Positions 52,080 through 61,942 of a stretch of 64,000 nt of DNA are shown piece after piece (positions within the stretch are counted from its first letter, which is position 1; the number at the start of each line of letters is the position of its first letter). The notes beneath the pieces were generated by a model. The model did not search any database and was not told the origin of the DNA. It saw nothing but the letters and a program-made list of their open reading frames with translations. Source of the DNA: Candidatus Acidiferrales bacterium (GTDB taxonomy: Bacteria; Acidobacteriota; Terriglobia; Acidiferrales; UBA7541). The DNA is taken from NCBI GenBank assembly GCA_035934015.1, contig DASYYH010000027.1, positions 62,001-126,000 of the forward strand. Reading direction: 5' to 3'. The translations under genes were made by a program, and so were the position numbers.

Positions 52080-53225
52080 CTAGCTGAAGATGTCCTTCAC
52101 TTTGTCGAAGAAGGACGAAGAGCGCTCGATGGGGCGATTTTCGACTTTGGCGACGCGATGCAACTGCTCGAAGATGGCCTTCTGCTCTTTGGTCAGCTTC
52201 GACGGAATCACGACGCGCACGTTGACGTAGAGATCGCCCTTGCCACCGTGAGGGTCGGGCAGGCCCTTGCCCTTCTTGCGGAAAAGCGTGCCGGGCTGCG
52301 TGCCTTCGGGAATGGTGAGCTTTTCCTCGTCATTCAGAGTGGGAATGGTGATTTCCGCGCCGAGCGCAGCTTGCGCAACAGTGATGGGAATATTGCAGTA
52401 GAGATCCGCGCCGCGGCGTTCGAAGAAGGAATGCTCCTTCACTTCGATGAAAACGTACAAATCGCCCGGCGGGCCGCCGTTCGTTCCTGGCTCGCCTTCG
52501 TTGCCGACGCGCAAGCGCATGCCGTTGTCGACGCCGGCGGGAATGGCGATTTCGATGGTGTGCGCGCGCTCGATGCGGCCCTGGCCGCGGCATTCCACGC
52601 AGCTTTCTTTGATGACTTTGCCTTCGCCGTGGCATGAGGGGCATGTGCGCGAGACGGCGAAAAATCCCTGCTGATAATGCAACTGACCGCGACCTTTGCA
52701 AGCCTCGCAAATCTCCATCTTTGTGCCGGGCTTCGCGCCAGTGCCGTGGCAGGCGGAGCAATTTTCCATGCGCGGGATTTTGATTTTGGTTTTCACGCCC
52801 GCAGCGGCATCTTCGAAGGAAAGTTTCAGGTCGTAACGCAAATCCGCGCCGCGCTGCGCCCGCGGACGTCCGCCGCGGCGCTGGCCGCCGCCTCCGCCCA
52901 AAATATCCTGGAAGCCGAAGATGTCGCCGAAGACGTCCTGAAACTGCTCGAAAATCGAGCCGAAGTTGCTGGAATCGAAGACCTGGCTGGTGACTCCGGC
53001 GTGGCCGTAGCGGTCGTACGCGGCGCGCTTCTGCGCGTCGGAGAGAACGCTATAGGCTCCGCTGGCTTCGCGAAACATATGTTCCGCTTCGGCTTTATTT
53101 TCGGGATTGCGGTCGGGATGGTACTTCAACGCCGCCTTGCGGTAGGCGCTCTTGATTTCCTCGGCGGTCGCGCTGCGGCTGACGCTGAGAATTTCGTAGT
53201 AATCCCTTTTCGTGCTCGATGGCAT
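52080..53225 (-). CDS. dnaJ: Chaperone protein DnaJ
   Basis: The product has 381 residues with the full type I layout. The J-domain ([17 protein letters not shown]..., with HPD in KYHPDRN) is followed by a Gly/Phe-rich linker, four zinc-binding CxxCxGxG repeats ([32 protein letters not shown]) and the substrate-binding C-terminal domains. It stimulates DnaK. No dnaK is in the window. It lies between grpE and rsmE. Confidence 0.96.
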   Translation of the reverse strand: MPSSTKRDYYEILSVSRSATAEEIKSAYRKAALKYHPDRNPENKAEAEHMFREASGAYSVLSDAQKRAAYDRYGHAGVTSQVFDSSNFGSIFEQFQDVFGDIFGFQDILGGGGGQRRGGRPRAQRGADLRYDLKLSFEDAAAGVKTKIKIPRMENCSACHGTGAKPGTKMEICEACKGRGQLHYQQGFFAVSRTCPSCHGEGKVIKESCVECRGQGRIERAHTIEIAIPAGVDNGMRLRVGNEGEPGTNGGPPGDLYVFIEVKEHSFFERRGADLYCNIPITVAQAALGAEITIPTLNDEEKLTIPEGTQPGTLFRKKGKGLPDPHGGKGDLYVNVRVVIPSKLTKEQKAIFEQLHRVAKVENRPIERSSSFFDKVKDIFS

Positions 53226-53269
53226 TGGTTGTCCCGTTTACGCCGGTTCCGATGATTTCAATACGGCGC

Positions 53270-53875
53270 TCAATTGGCTCGAGAATTAGATGCTGCTTCC
53301 TCGCCCTCCGGATTCGAAGCGACGCGCACCATCGCGGGCCGCAGCACCTTGCCGTGAAAGACGTAACCCGCCTGCAATTCTTCGAGGACTGCGCCATCCG
53401 GTTTTTCCGTGGTTTTGACGTGTTCGATGGCGTGATGGAAATTCGGATCGAAGGGCTTGCCTTCTGTCTCGATTTTTTGCAGGCCTTGCTTGGCGAGGAC
53501 GTCGAACAATTGCCTGCGGATCAGTTGCACGCCTTTGCGAAATTCGTCGTGCGCCGCGTCGCGATGCGCGGCGATGGCGCGGTCGAAGCCATCGAGAACG
53601 GGCAGCAGATGCTCGATGAGCGTCTCCGCGCCGCGATGGCGATCCTGATGGCGCTCGCGGTCGATGCGCTTGCGGTAATTGTCGAAATCGGCCTGCAAAC
53701 GCTGGAGCGTGTTTTTCAAATCAAGTTTCTCGGCGACCAAGCGCTCGATTTCGCGGTTGACGGCGGTTTCGAGCGGCGACGGACTGTCTTCGCTGGACGC
53801 GGGGTCATTCTTCGGATCCGCGGCGTCGCCGGCAGCTAGATGCTGATCTTTTTCCGAATTGTTTCGCCGGTTCAC
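53270..53875 (-). CDS. grpE: Nucleotide exchange factor GrpE
   Basis: The product has 201 residues. A disordered acidic N-terminus (SSEDSPSPLE) precedes a long coiled coil (NREIERLVAEKLDLKNTLQRLQADFDNYRKRIDRE) and the beta-wing domain (PFDPNFHHAIEH, VLEELQAGYVFHGKVLRPAMVRV). It releases ADP from DnaK. The start is a GTG at 53875 overlapping the hrcA stop (GTGA), and dnaJ follows 44 bases later. Confidence 0.95.
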   Translation of the reverse strand: MNRRNNSEKDQHLAAGDAADPKNDPASSEDSPSPLETAVNREIERLVAEKLDLKNTLQRLQADFDNYRKRIDRERHQDRHRGAETLIEHLLPVLDGFDRAIAAHRDAAHDEFRKGVQLIRRQLFDVLAKQGLQKIETEGKPFDPNFHHAIEHVKTTEKPDGAVLEELQAGYVFHGKVLRPAMVRVASNPEGEEAASNSRAN

Positions 53876-54945
53876 GACGACTTCTCCTTCTCCGAATCTT
53901 CCGAGAAAAATTGCGACATCAGCGCGACGACGGTGATCACGCGCTCGTAGTGCATGCGCATCGGGCCGAGAATGCCGACCGTTCCCTGCGCTCGCTCGCC
54001 CGGGCGGCCGGACTCGCCGCGCGTGTAGGGCGCGCTGACGAGCGCGAGATGCTTGCCTGCACTGGACATTTTTTCCACGCCAAGCTCGATGTGCACCGGC
54101 TCGGGCGTCTCGATGCAGCCGCTGAGCAATGCGAGCAGACGATCGCGCTCCTCGATGGCGCTGAGCAGTTCGCCGAGCTGCTCCTGATCTTGAAATTCCG
54201 GCGCCGTCGCAAACTGCGCTGCGCCGCCGATGTAGATCACGCGGTCGGAATCCTCAGCGAGCAATTTCGGATCGCACAACATCAGCGCGCTGCTGGCAAG
54301 TTTTTCGTAGCGCTCGCGGTCGCGTTTCAACTGCGCCTTCAAATCGGCGCAGATCGCTTCGAGCGTCCAGCGCGGGTAATGCTTGTTGAGATATTCCGCG
54401 ATGTGGTCCAGTTCACCCTGTTGAAATGTGCGCTCGGGGCGAATGCATTTGTCGCGCGTCATGCCGCCGCTGGTGACGAGCACGACGAGCACGCGGCCGT
54501 CGGGCAGAACCAGAAAACGGATGTGCTCGACGACGGTGCGCGCAAGCGGCGGCGAAACGATGATTCCCAGTCCGCGCGAAACGGCGGCGAGGACATGGCT
54601 GGCGCGTTCCATCACGCCTTCCGGCGTCGTCGCGGAATCGAGCTCGCGGCGAATCCATTCGCGATCCTCGACGCGCGGCGTGGCCTGCATGGCGATTTGC
54701 TCGACGTAAAAACGATACGCCGAAGCCGTCGGCACGCGCCCCGCGGAAGTGTGCGGCTGATAGAGATAGCCTTCGTCTTCGAGGTCGGCCATGATGTTGC
54801 GCATCGTGGCGGAGCTGAGCTGCTCGGCGTGCATGCGCACAATCGTGCGCGAAGAAACCGGCTCGCCGGTTTCGATGTATGCGCGGACGACTTCCGCGAG
54901 CACCTGACGATGGCGTTTTTGCTGTAGCGCGGGAACGGTTGTCAT
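53872..54945 (-). CDS. hrcA: Heat-inducible transcription repressor HrcA
   Basis: The product has 357 residues. The N-terminal winged helix (LAEVVRAYIETGEPVSSRTIVRMHAEQLSSATMRNIMADLEDEGYLYQPHTSAGRVPTASAYRFYV) and the C-terminal sensing domain with IGILGPMRMHYERVITVV-type end are typical of HrcA. It represses heat-shock operons through CIRCE sites. I could not find the CIRCE consensus upstream of this gene. It is the first gene of the operon hrcA-grpE-dnaJ-rsmE. Confidence 0.94.
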   Translation of the reverse strand: MTTVPALQQKRHRQVLAEVVRAYIETGEPVSSRTIVRMHAEQLSSATMRNIMADLEDEGYLYQPHTSAGRVPTASAYRFYVEQIAMQATPRVEDREWIRRELDSATTPEGVMERASHVLAAVSRGLGIIVSPPLARTVVEHIRFLVLPDGRVLVVLVTSGGMTRDKCIRPERTFQQGELDHIAEYLNKHYPRWTLEAICADLKAQLKRDRERYEKLASSALMLCDPKLLAEDSDRVIYIGGAAQFATAPEFQDQEQLGELLSAIEERDRLLALLSGCIETPEPVHIELGVEKMSSAGKHLALVSAPYTRGESGRPGERAQGTVGILGPMRMHYERVITVVALMSQFFSEDSEKEKSS

Positions 54946-55149
54946 TCTTTCCGGACCATTGCGACCATTACAGGCAGCTTGCCTGTTCGAATCATTCTCG
55001 AATGCCTATTTTTAGTGTAAACGCCGCGCGCAGAAGCGTCAACTTAGGCACGGACCTAGCGTATGCTCATCGGGAAACGGTACGACTTAATGTCAACGGG
55101 CACCCTTATATGGGGCTATTCGTCGCCGTAACAAAACCAGAAGTCTCAG
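54946..55149. promoter_or_regulatory. Promoter region of the hrcA operon
   Basis: About 204 bases between hrcA and the Sel1 gene. ACAGGCA..TGCCTGT (54970-54986, loop GCT) lies some 25 bases upstream of the hrcA ATG and could be an operator. CIRCE (TTAGCACTC-N9-GAGTGCTAA) is absent. Confidence 0.45.
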
Positions 55150-55824
55150 TTACGGATCACCTGCGCTCTTGCGAACGGCGCGCAGCATGTCTCGCGCCGC
55201 TGGATGGTCGTTGTCGACATTTGCTCGTTGGAATAATTTTCTAGCGTTCGGAATTGAAGCTCTCACGCCCTTGCCTTCGAGATACGCAATCCCGAGAAAG
55301 AAGAATGCGTCCTCTCTTGATGCTTCGCATAGGTTCTCCCCTTTTGTTGCCCTGCGAAAACATCGAACTGCTGCTGTGGGATTCTTCCTAACCCCTCTTC
55401 CCCAGAAATAGTGAATCCCGAGCTGGACCAGGGCATCCTCGTCGCCTGTGGCAATGGATTTTCGGAACCATCTAACAGCTGCCTCTAATTTTCGGTTTTC
55501 CCGATACGTCATTGCAATATTACTCGCAGCGCAGGCATCTCCGGCGTGAAATGCTTTTCTAAACCAGTAGAGTGCTTCCTGAACATTCTTTGTCACACCG
55601 TTCCCGTCACTGAATAGAATCCCTAGGTTATTTTGGGCGGACGCAACACCATGCTCTGCCGCGCGCCGAAGCCATTGCGCGGCTCTTCGAGCGGAGCGCC
55701 TAACAATAACCTTCCCTTTGTTATCTTTGCACCCGTCACCATATCGATCTGCGACGCCCCATTCCGCCTCTGGGTCGCCCCGCTTCGCTCGGGCAAGCAA
55801 GATTTGCCATTCCGAGGCGGACAT
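55150..55824 (-). CDS. Sel1-repeat (TPR-like) protein
   Basis: The product has 224 residues from the ATG at 55824; two earlier starts (55863 ATG, 55920 GTG) are possible. It contains about five Sel1-like repeats (AAQWLRRAAEHGVASAQNNLGILFSDGNGV, EALYWFRKAFHAGDACAASNIAMTYRENRKL, AAVRWFRKSIATGDEDALVQLGIHYFWGRGV, and onward). Such repeats mediate protein-protein contacts. There is no signal peptide from the chosen start. Base use is visibly more AT-rich than in the neighbours, a sign of possible transfer. Partner unknown. Confidence 0.78.
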   Translation of the reverse strand: MSASEWQILLARAKRGDPEAEWGVADRYGDGCKDNKGKVIVRRSARRAAQWLRRAAEHGVASAQNNLGILFSDGNGVTKNVQEALYWFRKAFHAGDACAASNIAMTYRENRKLEAAVRWFRKSIATGDEDALVQLGIHYFWGRGVRKNPTAAVRCFRRATKGENLCEASREDAFFFLGIAYLEGKGVRASIPNARKLFQRANVDNDHPAARDMLRAVRKSAGDP

Positions 55825-55968
55825 CTTATAGCCACCCTGGAATCCAAGGTTTCTTCGCGTCATCTTCCAAGGAAATTCAGAGTCAATCGCCTCGCGGGAT
55901 CCATCAAGTGATCGTTTCACGGTGTCCGTCTCAAAAGTCCTATGTTCCTTTACCGAACTATCCGTCTG

Positions 55969-57477
55969 CTACGAAGTGGAGTTGTCGATTTGCGCGCGCT
56001 GGAGGTGATCCGAATAGTCGACGTAAATCGTCTTCCACTCGGAGTAAAAGTCGATGGCGGCGAGGCCGGATTCGCGATGGCCGTTGCCGGTTTGTTTCGT
56101 GCCACCGAACGGCAGATGCGTCTCCGCGCCGATGGTCGGCGCATTGACGTAGACAATTCCGGTGTCGAGATCGCGCTGCGCGCGGAAGGCGTTGTTGACG
56201 TTGCGCGTGTAAATCGAGGACGAGAGGCCATACTTCACGCCATTGGCGACTTCGATGGCTTCGTCGAGGCTGCCGATGGGCATCACGGAAACGACCGGCC
56301 CGAAAATTTCCTCCTGGCTGATGCGCATTTTCGGATTGCAGTCGAGGAACACGGTCGGCTCGTGGAACCAGCCCTTGGCATATTTGCCGCTGTCGAGGCG
56401 ATGGCCGCCGGCGGCGAGTTTTGCGCCTTCGCCTTTGCCGATTTCGACGTATTTCATGACCGTTTGCAATTGGCTTTCGCTAACTGAGGGGCCCATATCG
56501 ACATCCATATCGAGACCGTTGCCGACGCGCAATTTTTTCGCGCGCGCGACGAATTTCTCCGTGAACTCGCCGTAGACTTTCTTGTGCACGGCGACGCGGC
56601 TTGCGGCTGTGCAGCGCTGGCCCGTCGTGCCGAATCCGCCCCAGATGGCGCCGTCGACAGCGAGGTCGATGTTCGCGTCGTCCATCACGAGGATGATGTT
56701 TTTGCCGCCCATTTCCAGATGCACGTGTTTGAATGCCGGCGCGCAGGCTTCGTTGATAAGGCGGCCCGTATCGGTCGAGCCGGTGAAGCTGATGAGCTTC
56801 ACGTCGGGATGCTTGACGAGCGGCGAGCCAGCGGACGAGCCAGCGCCGGAGACGATGTTGACGACGCCTTCGGGAATGCCAGCTTCTTCGAGAATCTGCA
56901 CAAGGTAATAGGTGGAAAGCGGCGTATCCTGCGCGGGCTTGATGACCACCGTATTGCCGCAGACCAGCGCTGGCATCATTTTCCACGACGGAATGGCGAT
57001 GGGAAAATTCCACGGCGTGACGAGGCCGCAAACGCCAATCGGCGAGCGCACGCTCATCGCAAATTTGCTCGGCAATTCCGAAGGCGTGGTCTGGCCGAAG
57101 AGCCTGCGGCCTTCGCCGGCCATCAGATAGGTCATGTCGATGGCTTCCTGGACGTCGCCGCGCGTCTCGGCAAGCACTTTGCCCATTTCGCGCGTCATGT
57201 CGCGGGCGATATCCTCCTTGCGGCGCACGAGAATTTCCGCGGCGCGATAGAGAATCTCCGCACGCTTCGGCGCGGGCACGAGCCGCCAGGTCTCGAACGC
57301 GCGCTTGGCCGCTTCGACGGCTCGATTCACATCCTCTTCGCTGGACGCCGGAAAAATTCCCACGAGATCGTCGGTGTTCGCCGGATTGCGGTTCTCGATC
57401 GCCTTTCGGCCTACGGCGTCGACCCACTCGCCATTGATGTAATTTTTCTGCGCGTTCGGAAAGACTGCGGTTGCCAT
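55969..57477 (-). CDS. Aldehyde dehydrogenase (NAD(P)+-dependent)
   Basis: The product has 502 residues of the ALDH superfamily. The active-site Asn is N157 (PWNFP), the general base is E255 (LEMGGK) and the catalytic Cys is C289 (GQRCTAAS). The pattern [11 protein letters not shown] together with the C-terminal [12 protein letters not shown] is closest to semialdehyde-type dehydrogenases (aminoadipate/piperideine or glutarate semialdehyde). The substrate cannot be fixed. Downstream and upstream neighbours are an FAD oxidoreductase and a Sel1 protein, which give no clear pathway. Confidence 0.88.
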   Translation of the reverse strand: MATAVFPNAQKNYINGEWVDAVGRKAIENRNPANTDDLVGIFPASSEEDVNRAVEAAKRAFETWRLVPAPKRAEILYRAAEILVRRKEDIARDMTREMGKVLAETRGDVQEAIDMTYLMAGEGRRLFGQTTPSELPSKFAMSVRSPIGVCGLVTPWNFPIAIPSWKMMPALVCGNTVVIKPAQDTPLSTYYLVQILEEAGIPEGVVNIVSGAGSSAGSPLVKHPDVKLISFTGSTDTGRLINEACAPAFKHVHLEMGGKNIILVMDDANIDLAVDGAIWGGFGTTGQRCTAASRVAVHKKVYGEFTEKFVARAKKLRVGNGLDMDVDMGPSVSESQLQTVMKYVEIGKGEGAKLAAGGHRLDSGKYAKGWFHEPTVFLDCNPKMRISQEEIFGPVVSVMPIGSLDEAIEVANGVKYGLSSSIYTRNVNNAFRAQRDLDTGIVYVNAPTIGAETHLPFGGTKQTGNGHRESGLAAIDFYSEWKTIYVDYSDHLQRAQIDNSTS

Positions 57478-57634
57478 GAACGGGCCTCCTCGGAAGATTC
57501 GCCTGACTTATGAAGTTAACAGACCGCGCGAGGCAGCGTCAACGCGGCGAACGCTCGCGGTTTGGGACGGTTTCCTGCATCTCAAGCGGCAGGCAAACCT
57601 GGTATTGGATCGGCGTCGCTGCAATTTTCGAGGT

Positions 57635-59422
57635 TCAGGACGCCTCGGCGGCAGCATTTTTCCCTGCGATGCGCCCCTGCACGCTGCACCGCGCCAGGCC
57701 GTGCAAGCTGAATCCGCCCGCGCTCTCACCTGCGCAATAGAGTCCCGGAATCACATTGCCGGAAAAATCGATGACCTGGCATTTTGCGTTGATGCGGAGC
57801 CCCGCGCGCGTGTCGTGGACCACGGGCGTGGCCCAAGCGGCATAGAACGGCGGCGTGTCGACTTTGTACTTTGGCGCGGGCTTGCCGAAGTCCGCATCCT
57901 TGCCATCGTCCACGAAAGAATTGTAACGCGCGACCGTACTTTCCAGCGCGTCGCCGGGCATGGGCTTGCGCTGATGTTTGTTCACGATGGCGGCGGCCAA
58001 TTCGGCGATGCTGTTCGCGGAGAAAAAATACCCTTCGGCGATATCCACGTAGGGCGGTTCGACCGTCCACTCTTCGCGCTTCGCAGCGTTGGCGTCAAAA
58101 ATGGCCCAGATGGGCCCGCCGCCATTGACCGCATCGCCGGTGCCGGCAAGCGCGGCGTTGAGAAAATTGGCGGGGTGGTACTTGATGTCCGCAGCATTCA
58201 AATAACTTCCCTGCGTGTAAGGCCGAAGCGAGTTGTAGTTGTTGGATGTGTACGCGCCCTGCGTCTCGTCGTAGAAACGCGATCCCACCTGATTCACGAG
58301 GATCACATTCTGGTAATTGCGGACCAGAAGGCCACGCGCACGGGCGAGGTGGAATACGGGGCTTCCGGGTTCCCACCCCAGATTTCTATACCCATACTGA
58401 CACCCGATGCGGCCCGCCTTGGCGAGGCGCAGGCCAAATTCGCCCGAGTCGTTGTACGCACCCCAGAGCGACGCCCCGACGGCGAGGCCGGCCAGTTCGC
58501 CACTCGCATCCTGGAAGGAATAAGGTTCGCCAGCAACGCCGTTGTATTCCTCGGTCAGGCGCGTATCGAAAATCCTGCGGAAGTTCACGTTGCTGCTGGA
58601 GCCGCCCGTGGCAAGGATGACGCCCTTGCGCGCGAGAATGTGCAGCGTCTCGCCCTCATGCATGGCCACAATGCCCAAGATTTTCCCCGCCGAAGGCTCC
58701 CCTCGAACGAGGCTCGACATTTTGTGTTTCAAGAGAATCACCACGCCGGCCTTGCGGGCCGCGACTTCGAGCGGCCGGATGAATCCGACGCCGGAGGATT
58801 CTGTAGCGGCAATCGCGGGGTCGACCGGCTTCCCAGTCTGCATCTGCGGCCAGGCCATGGGCGCGGCGTGGTTTTCGCGCGGAGCAGAGTTTCCGTCTGC
58901 TGTTCCGCCCGCGCCGTCAGGCGCTTTTTCCACAAAGATCACGCCGTGCGCGACCAGCCATTCATAGGTCGGCGCGCTATTGTCGGCGAAAGCGCGAATG
59001 ATTTCCTTATCGTTGTAACGATAGTCGGGGAAGCCGTTGGGTTCGACAACGGACCAGTCGGTGAGGTCGCGAAATACCATGTCCGGCGAATCCTCGATGT
59101 TGTATTTCTTCTGCCGGCTCGTGCCGCCGCCGAGAGCGACGTTGCCGCCGCTGAGGATGGCGTGGCCGCCAACGTCAAAATTGGCTTCGATCAAAATGAC
59201 CTTCGCGCCGTGCTCGGCGGCTTCAATGGCTGCGGGAAGACCCGAAGCGCCCGCGCCGACCACGACGACCTCCGCTTCCTTGTCCCAATGCGGCGTCCGG
59301 CTTTGCGCTTCGCCTTCCTTGAGGCCCAGGCCAGCCAGAACCGCTGTGCCGACTCCTGCGCCCGTTGTCTTGACAAAATCGCGGCGCGACAAATTTCTCT
59401 TGTCTTCTGGATCGCCCTTCAT
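57635..59422 (-). CDS. Tat-exported FAD-dependent oxidoreductase (fumarate reductase/KSTD-like)
   Basis: The product has 595 residues. A twin-arginine signal (SRRDFVK, residues 12-18) precedes a hydrophobic stretch, so it should be exported folded with its cofactor. The FAD-binding motif EVVVVGAGASGLPAAIEAAE is at about 51-70, followed by LIEANFDVGGHAILSGGN; the C-terminal GLYCAGESAGGFSLHGL is the second FAD contact. The fold belongs to the flavocytochrome c/3-ketosteroid dehydrogenase group. The physiological electron partner and substrate are unknown. Confidence 0.85.
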   Translation of the reverse strand: MKGDPEDKRNLSRRDFVKTTGAGVGTAVLAGLGLKEGEAQSRTPHWDKEAEVVVVGAGASGLPAAIEAAEHGAKVILIEANFDVGGHAILSGGNVALGGGTSRQKKYNIEDSPDMVFRDLTDWSVVEPNGFPDYRYNDKEIIRAFADNSAPTYEWLVAHGVIFVEKAPDGAGGTADGNSAPRENHAAPMAWPQMQTGKPVDPAIAATESSGVGFIRPLEVAARKAGVVILLKHKMSSLVRGEPSAGKILGIVAMHEGETLHILARKGVILATGGSSSNVNFRRIFDTRLTEEYNGVAGEPYSFQDASGELAGLAVGASLWGAYNDSGEFGLRLAKAGRIGCQYGYRNLGWEPGSPVFHLARARGLLVRNYQNVILVNQVGSRFYDETQGAYTSNNYNSLRPYTQGSYLNAADIKYHPANFLNAALAGTGDAVNGGGPIWAIFDANAAKREEWTVEPPYVDIAEGYFFSANSIAELAAAIVNKHQRKPMPGDALESTVARYNSFVDDGKDADFGKPAPKYKVDTPPFYAAWATPVVHDTRAGLRINAKCQVIDFSGNVIPGLYCAGESAGGFSLHGLARCSVQGRIAGKNAAAEAS

Positions 59423-59474
59423 GATGGCACCCTCCAGATTCCGATTTGAATTTGCTCTCTGCCGCAGCGATCAG

Positions 59475-61874
59475 CTACGGCTTCACCGGCAAAAGCTCGA
59501 GTCGGTCGGTGGTCTGCGCTTCAACAGCCTGCCGGGAATACGTCAGCGGAAAATATTCGCCGTCGCGCCACAACGGAAGCAGGTCGGAGTAATGCGGGCT
59601 TCCGGGCTGGCCGCTTTCGCCGGGAACGTTCACGCCTTCGGAATGGTCCCAGTCGCTGAGGTCGAAAATCTCGCGATAACTCGCGCCGCCCAACTGATCG
59701 TAATTGTCCGGCAAATGCCACGTCGCATCGACGGTATTGTCGTCGCCGGGCCGCGCGACTGGCGGCGGATCGAGGAAGCTCGCGAGATCCTCGAGCGGAT
59801 CGAGCACGTGCCGAAAACGCATAAAGTGCAGCTTTCCCCAGCCCCACGATTGCGGATCGTCGCCCATTCTTTTTTGCGCGTCGGCGTAGGCTGCGTCGAG
59901 TGTCTGGCGGAAAATCTCGTCGCGCATTGAGGTCGGATTGTCGCCGAAAAATTCTGACGTGGGATGACCGAAAAGCCTTGCAAAGGTTTCCGCGCTCAGG
60001 TAGATGGGGAGGGCCGCTTTGTCTGGCGCGATGATTTTCAGCATGGCATCATGGAGTTTGCCGAGCCAGATTTCATAGAGCGCGGCCGCGGGCGAATCGC
60101 GATGGAGCGCGCCGTTCCAGCCGATAAGCAGCTTCGCATGCGGATCGTCCGCCGCTCCGCTCGCGGCCAGCACGCGCACCAATGCCTGCGCGGGCGCCGA
60201 GACGACATCATTCTGCAGCGCGGCCATGTCACCGACGTCGAGCGCATGCTCTTGCGCCGCCGAAAGCACCTGCTCAATGCGAGCGATGCGGTCGGTGCTC
60301 CATTCAAACCCAACCGCGTACGGATAATTCTCAGGAATCGTTTTGTTATTGGCCGTGGCGATGAATCCGCGCGCAGGATTAAGTTGCCGCGGCAATTGAT
60401 CGAGCGGAATGTAGCCCGCCCATTCATAGCCCGCCCAGCCCGGCGCGGGCAACAATCCACTTCCTTTTTTGCGCAGCGGGGTCAGGCCTGCGGATTGCTC
60501 ACCGATATTTCCCTGCCGGTCGCCATAGACGAAATTTTCCGGCGGCGTTTTCCAGCGCCCCATGGCGGCAAGAAATTGCGTCCAGTTGTGCGCGCGGTCC
60601 ACGGAAATTCCCGTGAGATACGGCGCTGTGCCCGGCTCGGCGCCGACCCAGTGCAGCGCGAGAGCGCGCTTTCCGTCCGACCAAAGCACCGGCCCATGCC
60701 GCGTGAACTTCAAATCCACGGTCACGTCTGCGCCGCCCTTGACGTGAAAGACTTCTTTCTCGACGCGCATGCGCGCCCAGCCCGAAGCCGTCCGATATTC
60801 GAGCGGGTCCTTCGGATTCAGCGCCTCATAAAAAAGATCTTCCTGATCGACAGGAAAAACCGTCAGTCCCCACGCGATGTCCTGATTGTGTCCAATGCTG
60901 ACGCCCGGCAGAGCGGGTTCCGTGGCTCCGATAACGTCCCAGCCCGGGGCAACCAGATGCACGACGTAGCGCAGCGATGGCAGCGCCAGCGTGCGATGCG
61001 GATCGTTGGCAACGAGCGGCTTTCCGGTTTTCGTCAGTGCGCCCGCAATCGTCCAGTCGTTGCTGCCCTCGACTTTGTCGGGAAATTGGATTCGGGAGTC
61101 CGTACCGACGAATCCGCTGATCAAATTCGGCATGAGGCCCTGAAAATCTTCGCCTGGAAATGTTTCGAGCTTCGTGGGCGGGTCAAAACCTTCGAGATCC
61201 GTCGCCTTCTGCGCGCCGACGAGAGCCACAAGCTGCGCATCTGCCAGCTCTTCCGGCGCGTTTCCCGTGACGCTCAGCGTGGCCATGCGCGTGAGGCAAT
61301 CCTCCGGCCTCCACATTTCCGGCGCAAAGCCGGCGAGCTGAAATTCAATCGGCAGCTTTGGCCCGCCGTGCGCCATGCGCCGGCGAATGTATGCATTAAT
61401 GCCTTCGGTGAACGCTTCGAGGATTTCGCGCGTATCGGGCGCGTAGCTCGCATACTCTGCTTCCATCGAACCGCGGTAGCGCAACAGACGCGCAGCAATA
61501 TCGCGCGGTAAGGCCGATTTGCCTGTAACTTCCGCGAGGCGCCCCTGCCCCGCACGCTTCCACAATTCCATCTGGAAGAGCCGGTCCTGCGCGGTGACAA
61601 ATCCCTGTGCGAAAAACAGATCATGCGTATTCTGCGCGTAAATGTGCGGCACGCCCCAGTGGTCGCGCAAGACTTCGACTGGCGCGCGAAGTCCGGCGAG
61701 ACGGAGTTGTCCGCGCGTCGTCGATAGCGCGGCGCGCGCCCTTTGCTCAAGTGAGTTCGTGGACGCGTCCTTTTGAGCTCTCGCCGAAAACGCAAATATC
61801 GCGCAGAGAAGGACAAGCGTTGGAAAACCCGCGAAGAACAAAACCGCAAATGCCAGGCGACTCGTCGGTTTCAT
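59475..61874 (-). CDS. Penicillin acylase-family (Ntn) hydrolase
   Basis: The product has 799 residues, a length normal for the penicillin/acyl-homoserine-lactone acylase family. A signal peptide (FAGFPTLVLLCAIFAFSARA) precedes an alpha chain, a linker and a beta chain whose first residue after autocleavage should be S271 in VEGSNDWTIAG. QDIAWGLTVFPVDQEDLFYE is another family signature. Family members cut amide bonds (penicillin G, AHL signals, other acyl amides). The substrate here cannot be read. It ends 52 bases before the FAD oxidoreductase gene begins and is transcribed in the same direction. Confidence 0.9.
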   Translation of the reverse strand: MKPTSRLAFAVLFFAGFPTLVLLCAIFAFSARAQKDASTNSLEQRARAALSTTRGQLRLAGLRAPVEVLRDHWGVPHIYAQNTHDLFFAQGFVTAQDRLFQMELWKRAGQGRLAEVTGKSALPRDIAARLLRYRGSMEAEYASYAPDTREILEAFTEGINAYIRRRMAHGGPKLPIEFQLAGFAPEMWRPEDCLTRMATLSVTGNAPEELADAQLVALVGAQKATDLEGFDPPTKLETFPGEDFQGLMPNLISGFVGTDSRIQFPDKVEGSNDWTIAGALTKTGKPLVANDPHRTLALPSLRYVVHLVAPGWDVIGATEPALPGVSIGHNQDIAWGLTVFPVDQEDLFYEALNPKDPLEYRTASGWARMRVEKEVFHVKGGADVTVDLKFTRHGPVLWSDGKRALALHWVGAEPGTAPYLTGISVDRAHNWTQFLAAMGRWKTPPENFVYGDRQGNIGEQSAGLTPLRKKGSGLLPAPGWAGYEWAGYIPLDQLPRQLNPARGFIATANNKTIPENYPYAVGFEWSTDRIARIEQVLSAAQEHALDVGDMAALQNDVVSAPAQALVRVLAASGAADDPHAKLLIGWNGALHRDSPAAALYEIWLGKLHDAMLKIIAPDKAALPIYLSAETFARLFGHPTSEFFGDNPTSMRDEIFRQTLDAAYADAQKRMGDDPQSWGWGKLHFMRFRHVLDPLEDLASFLDPPPVARPGDDNTVDATWHLPDNYDQLGGASYREIFDLSDWDHSEGVNVPGESGQPGSPHYSDLLPLWRDGEYFPLTYSRQAVEAQTTDRLELLPVKP

Positions 61875-61942
61875 GCGCGGGAGTATACAACTCTCCCGGG
61901 TTGAATCAATTCCGTAAAGTCTCTAGTTTAGCGGGAGCGATT

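Noticed and set aside
54946-55149. CIRCE operator upstream of hrcA
   Set aside because: The consensus TTAGCACTC-N9-GAGTGCTAA is not present; only an unrelated inverted repeat is.
57476-59449. A 657-codon plus-strand frame
   Set aside because: It is the antisense shadow of the Tat-exported FAD oxidoreductase, which has a full set of motifs on the minus strand. Long antisense frames are common in GC-rich genes.
59964-61511. A 515-codon plus-strand frame
   Set aside because: It is antisense to the penicillin acylase-family gene and shows no domain.
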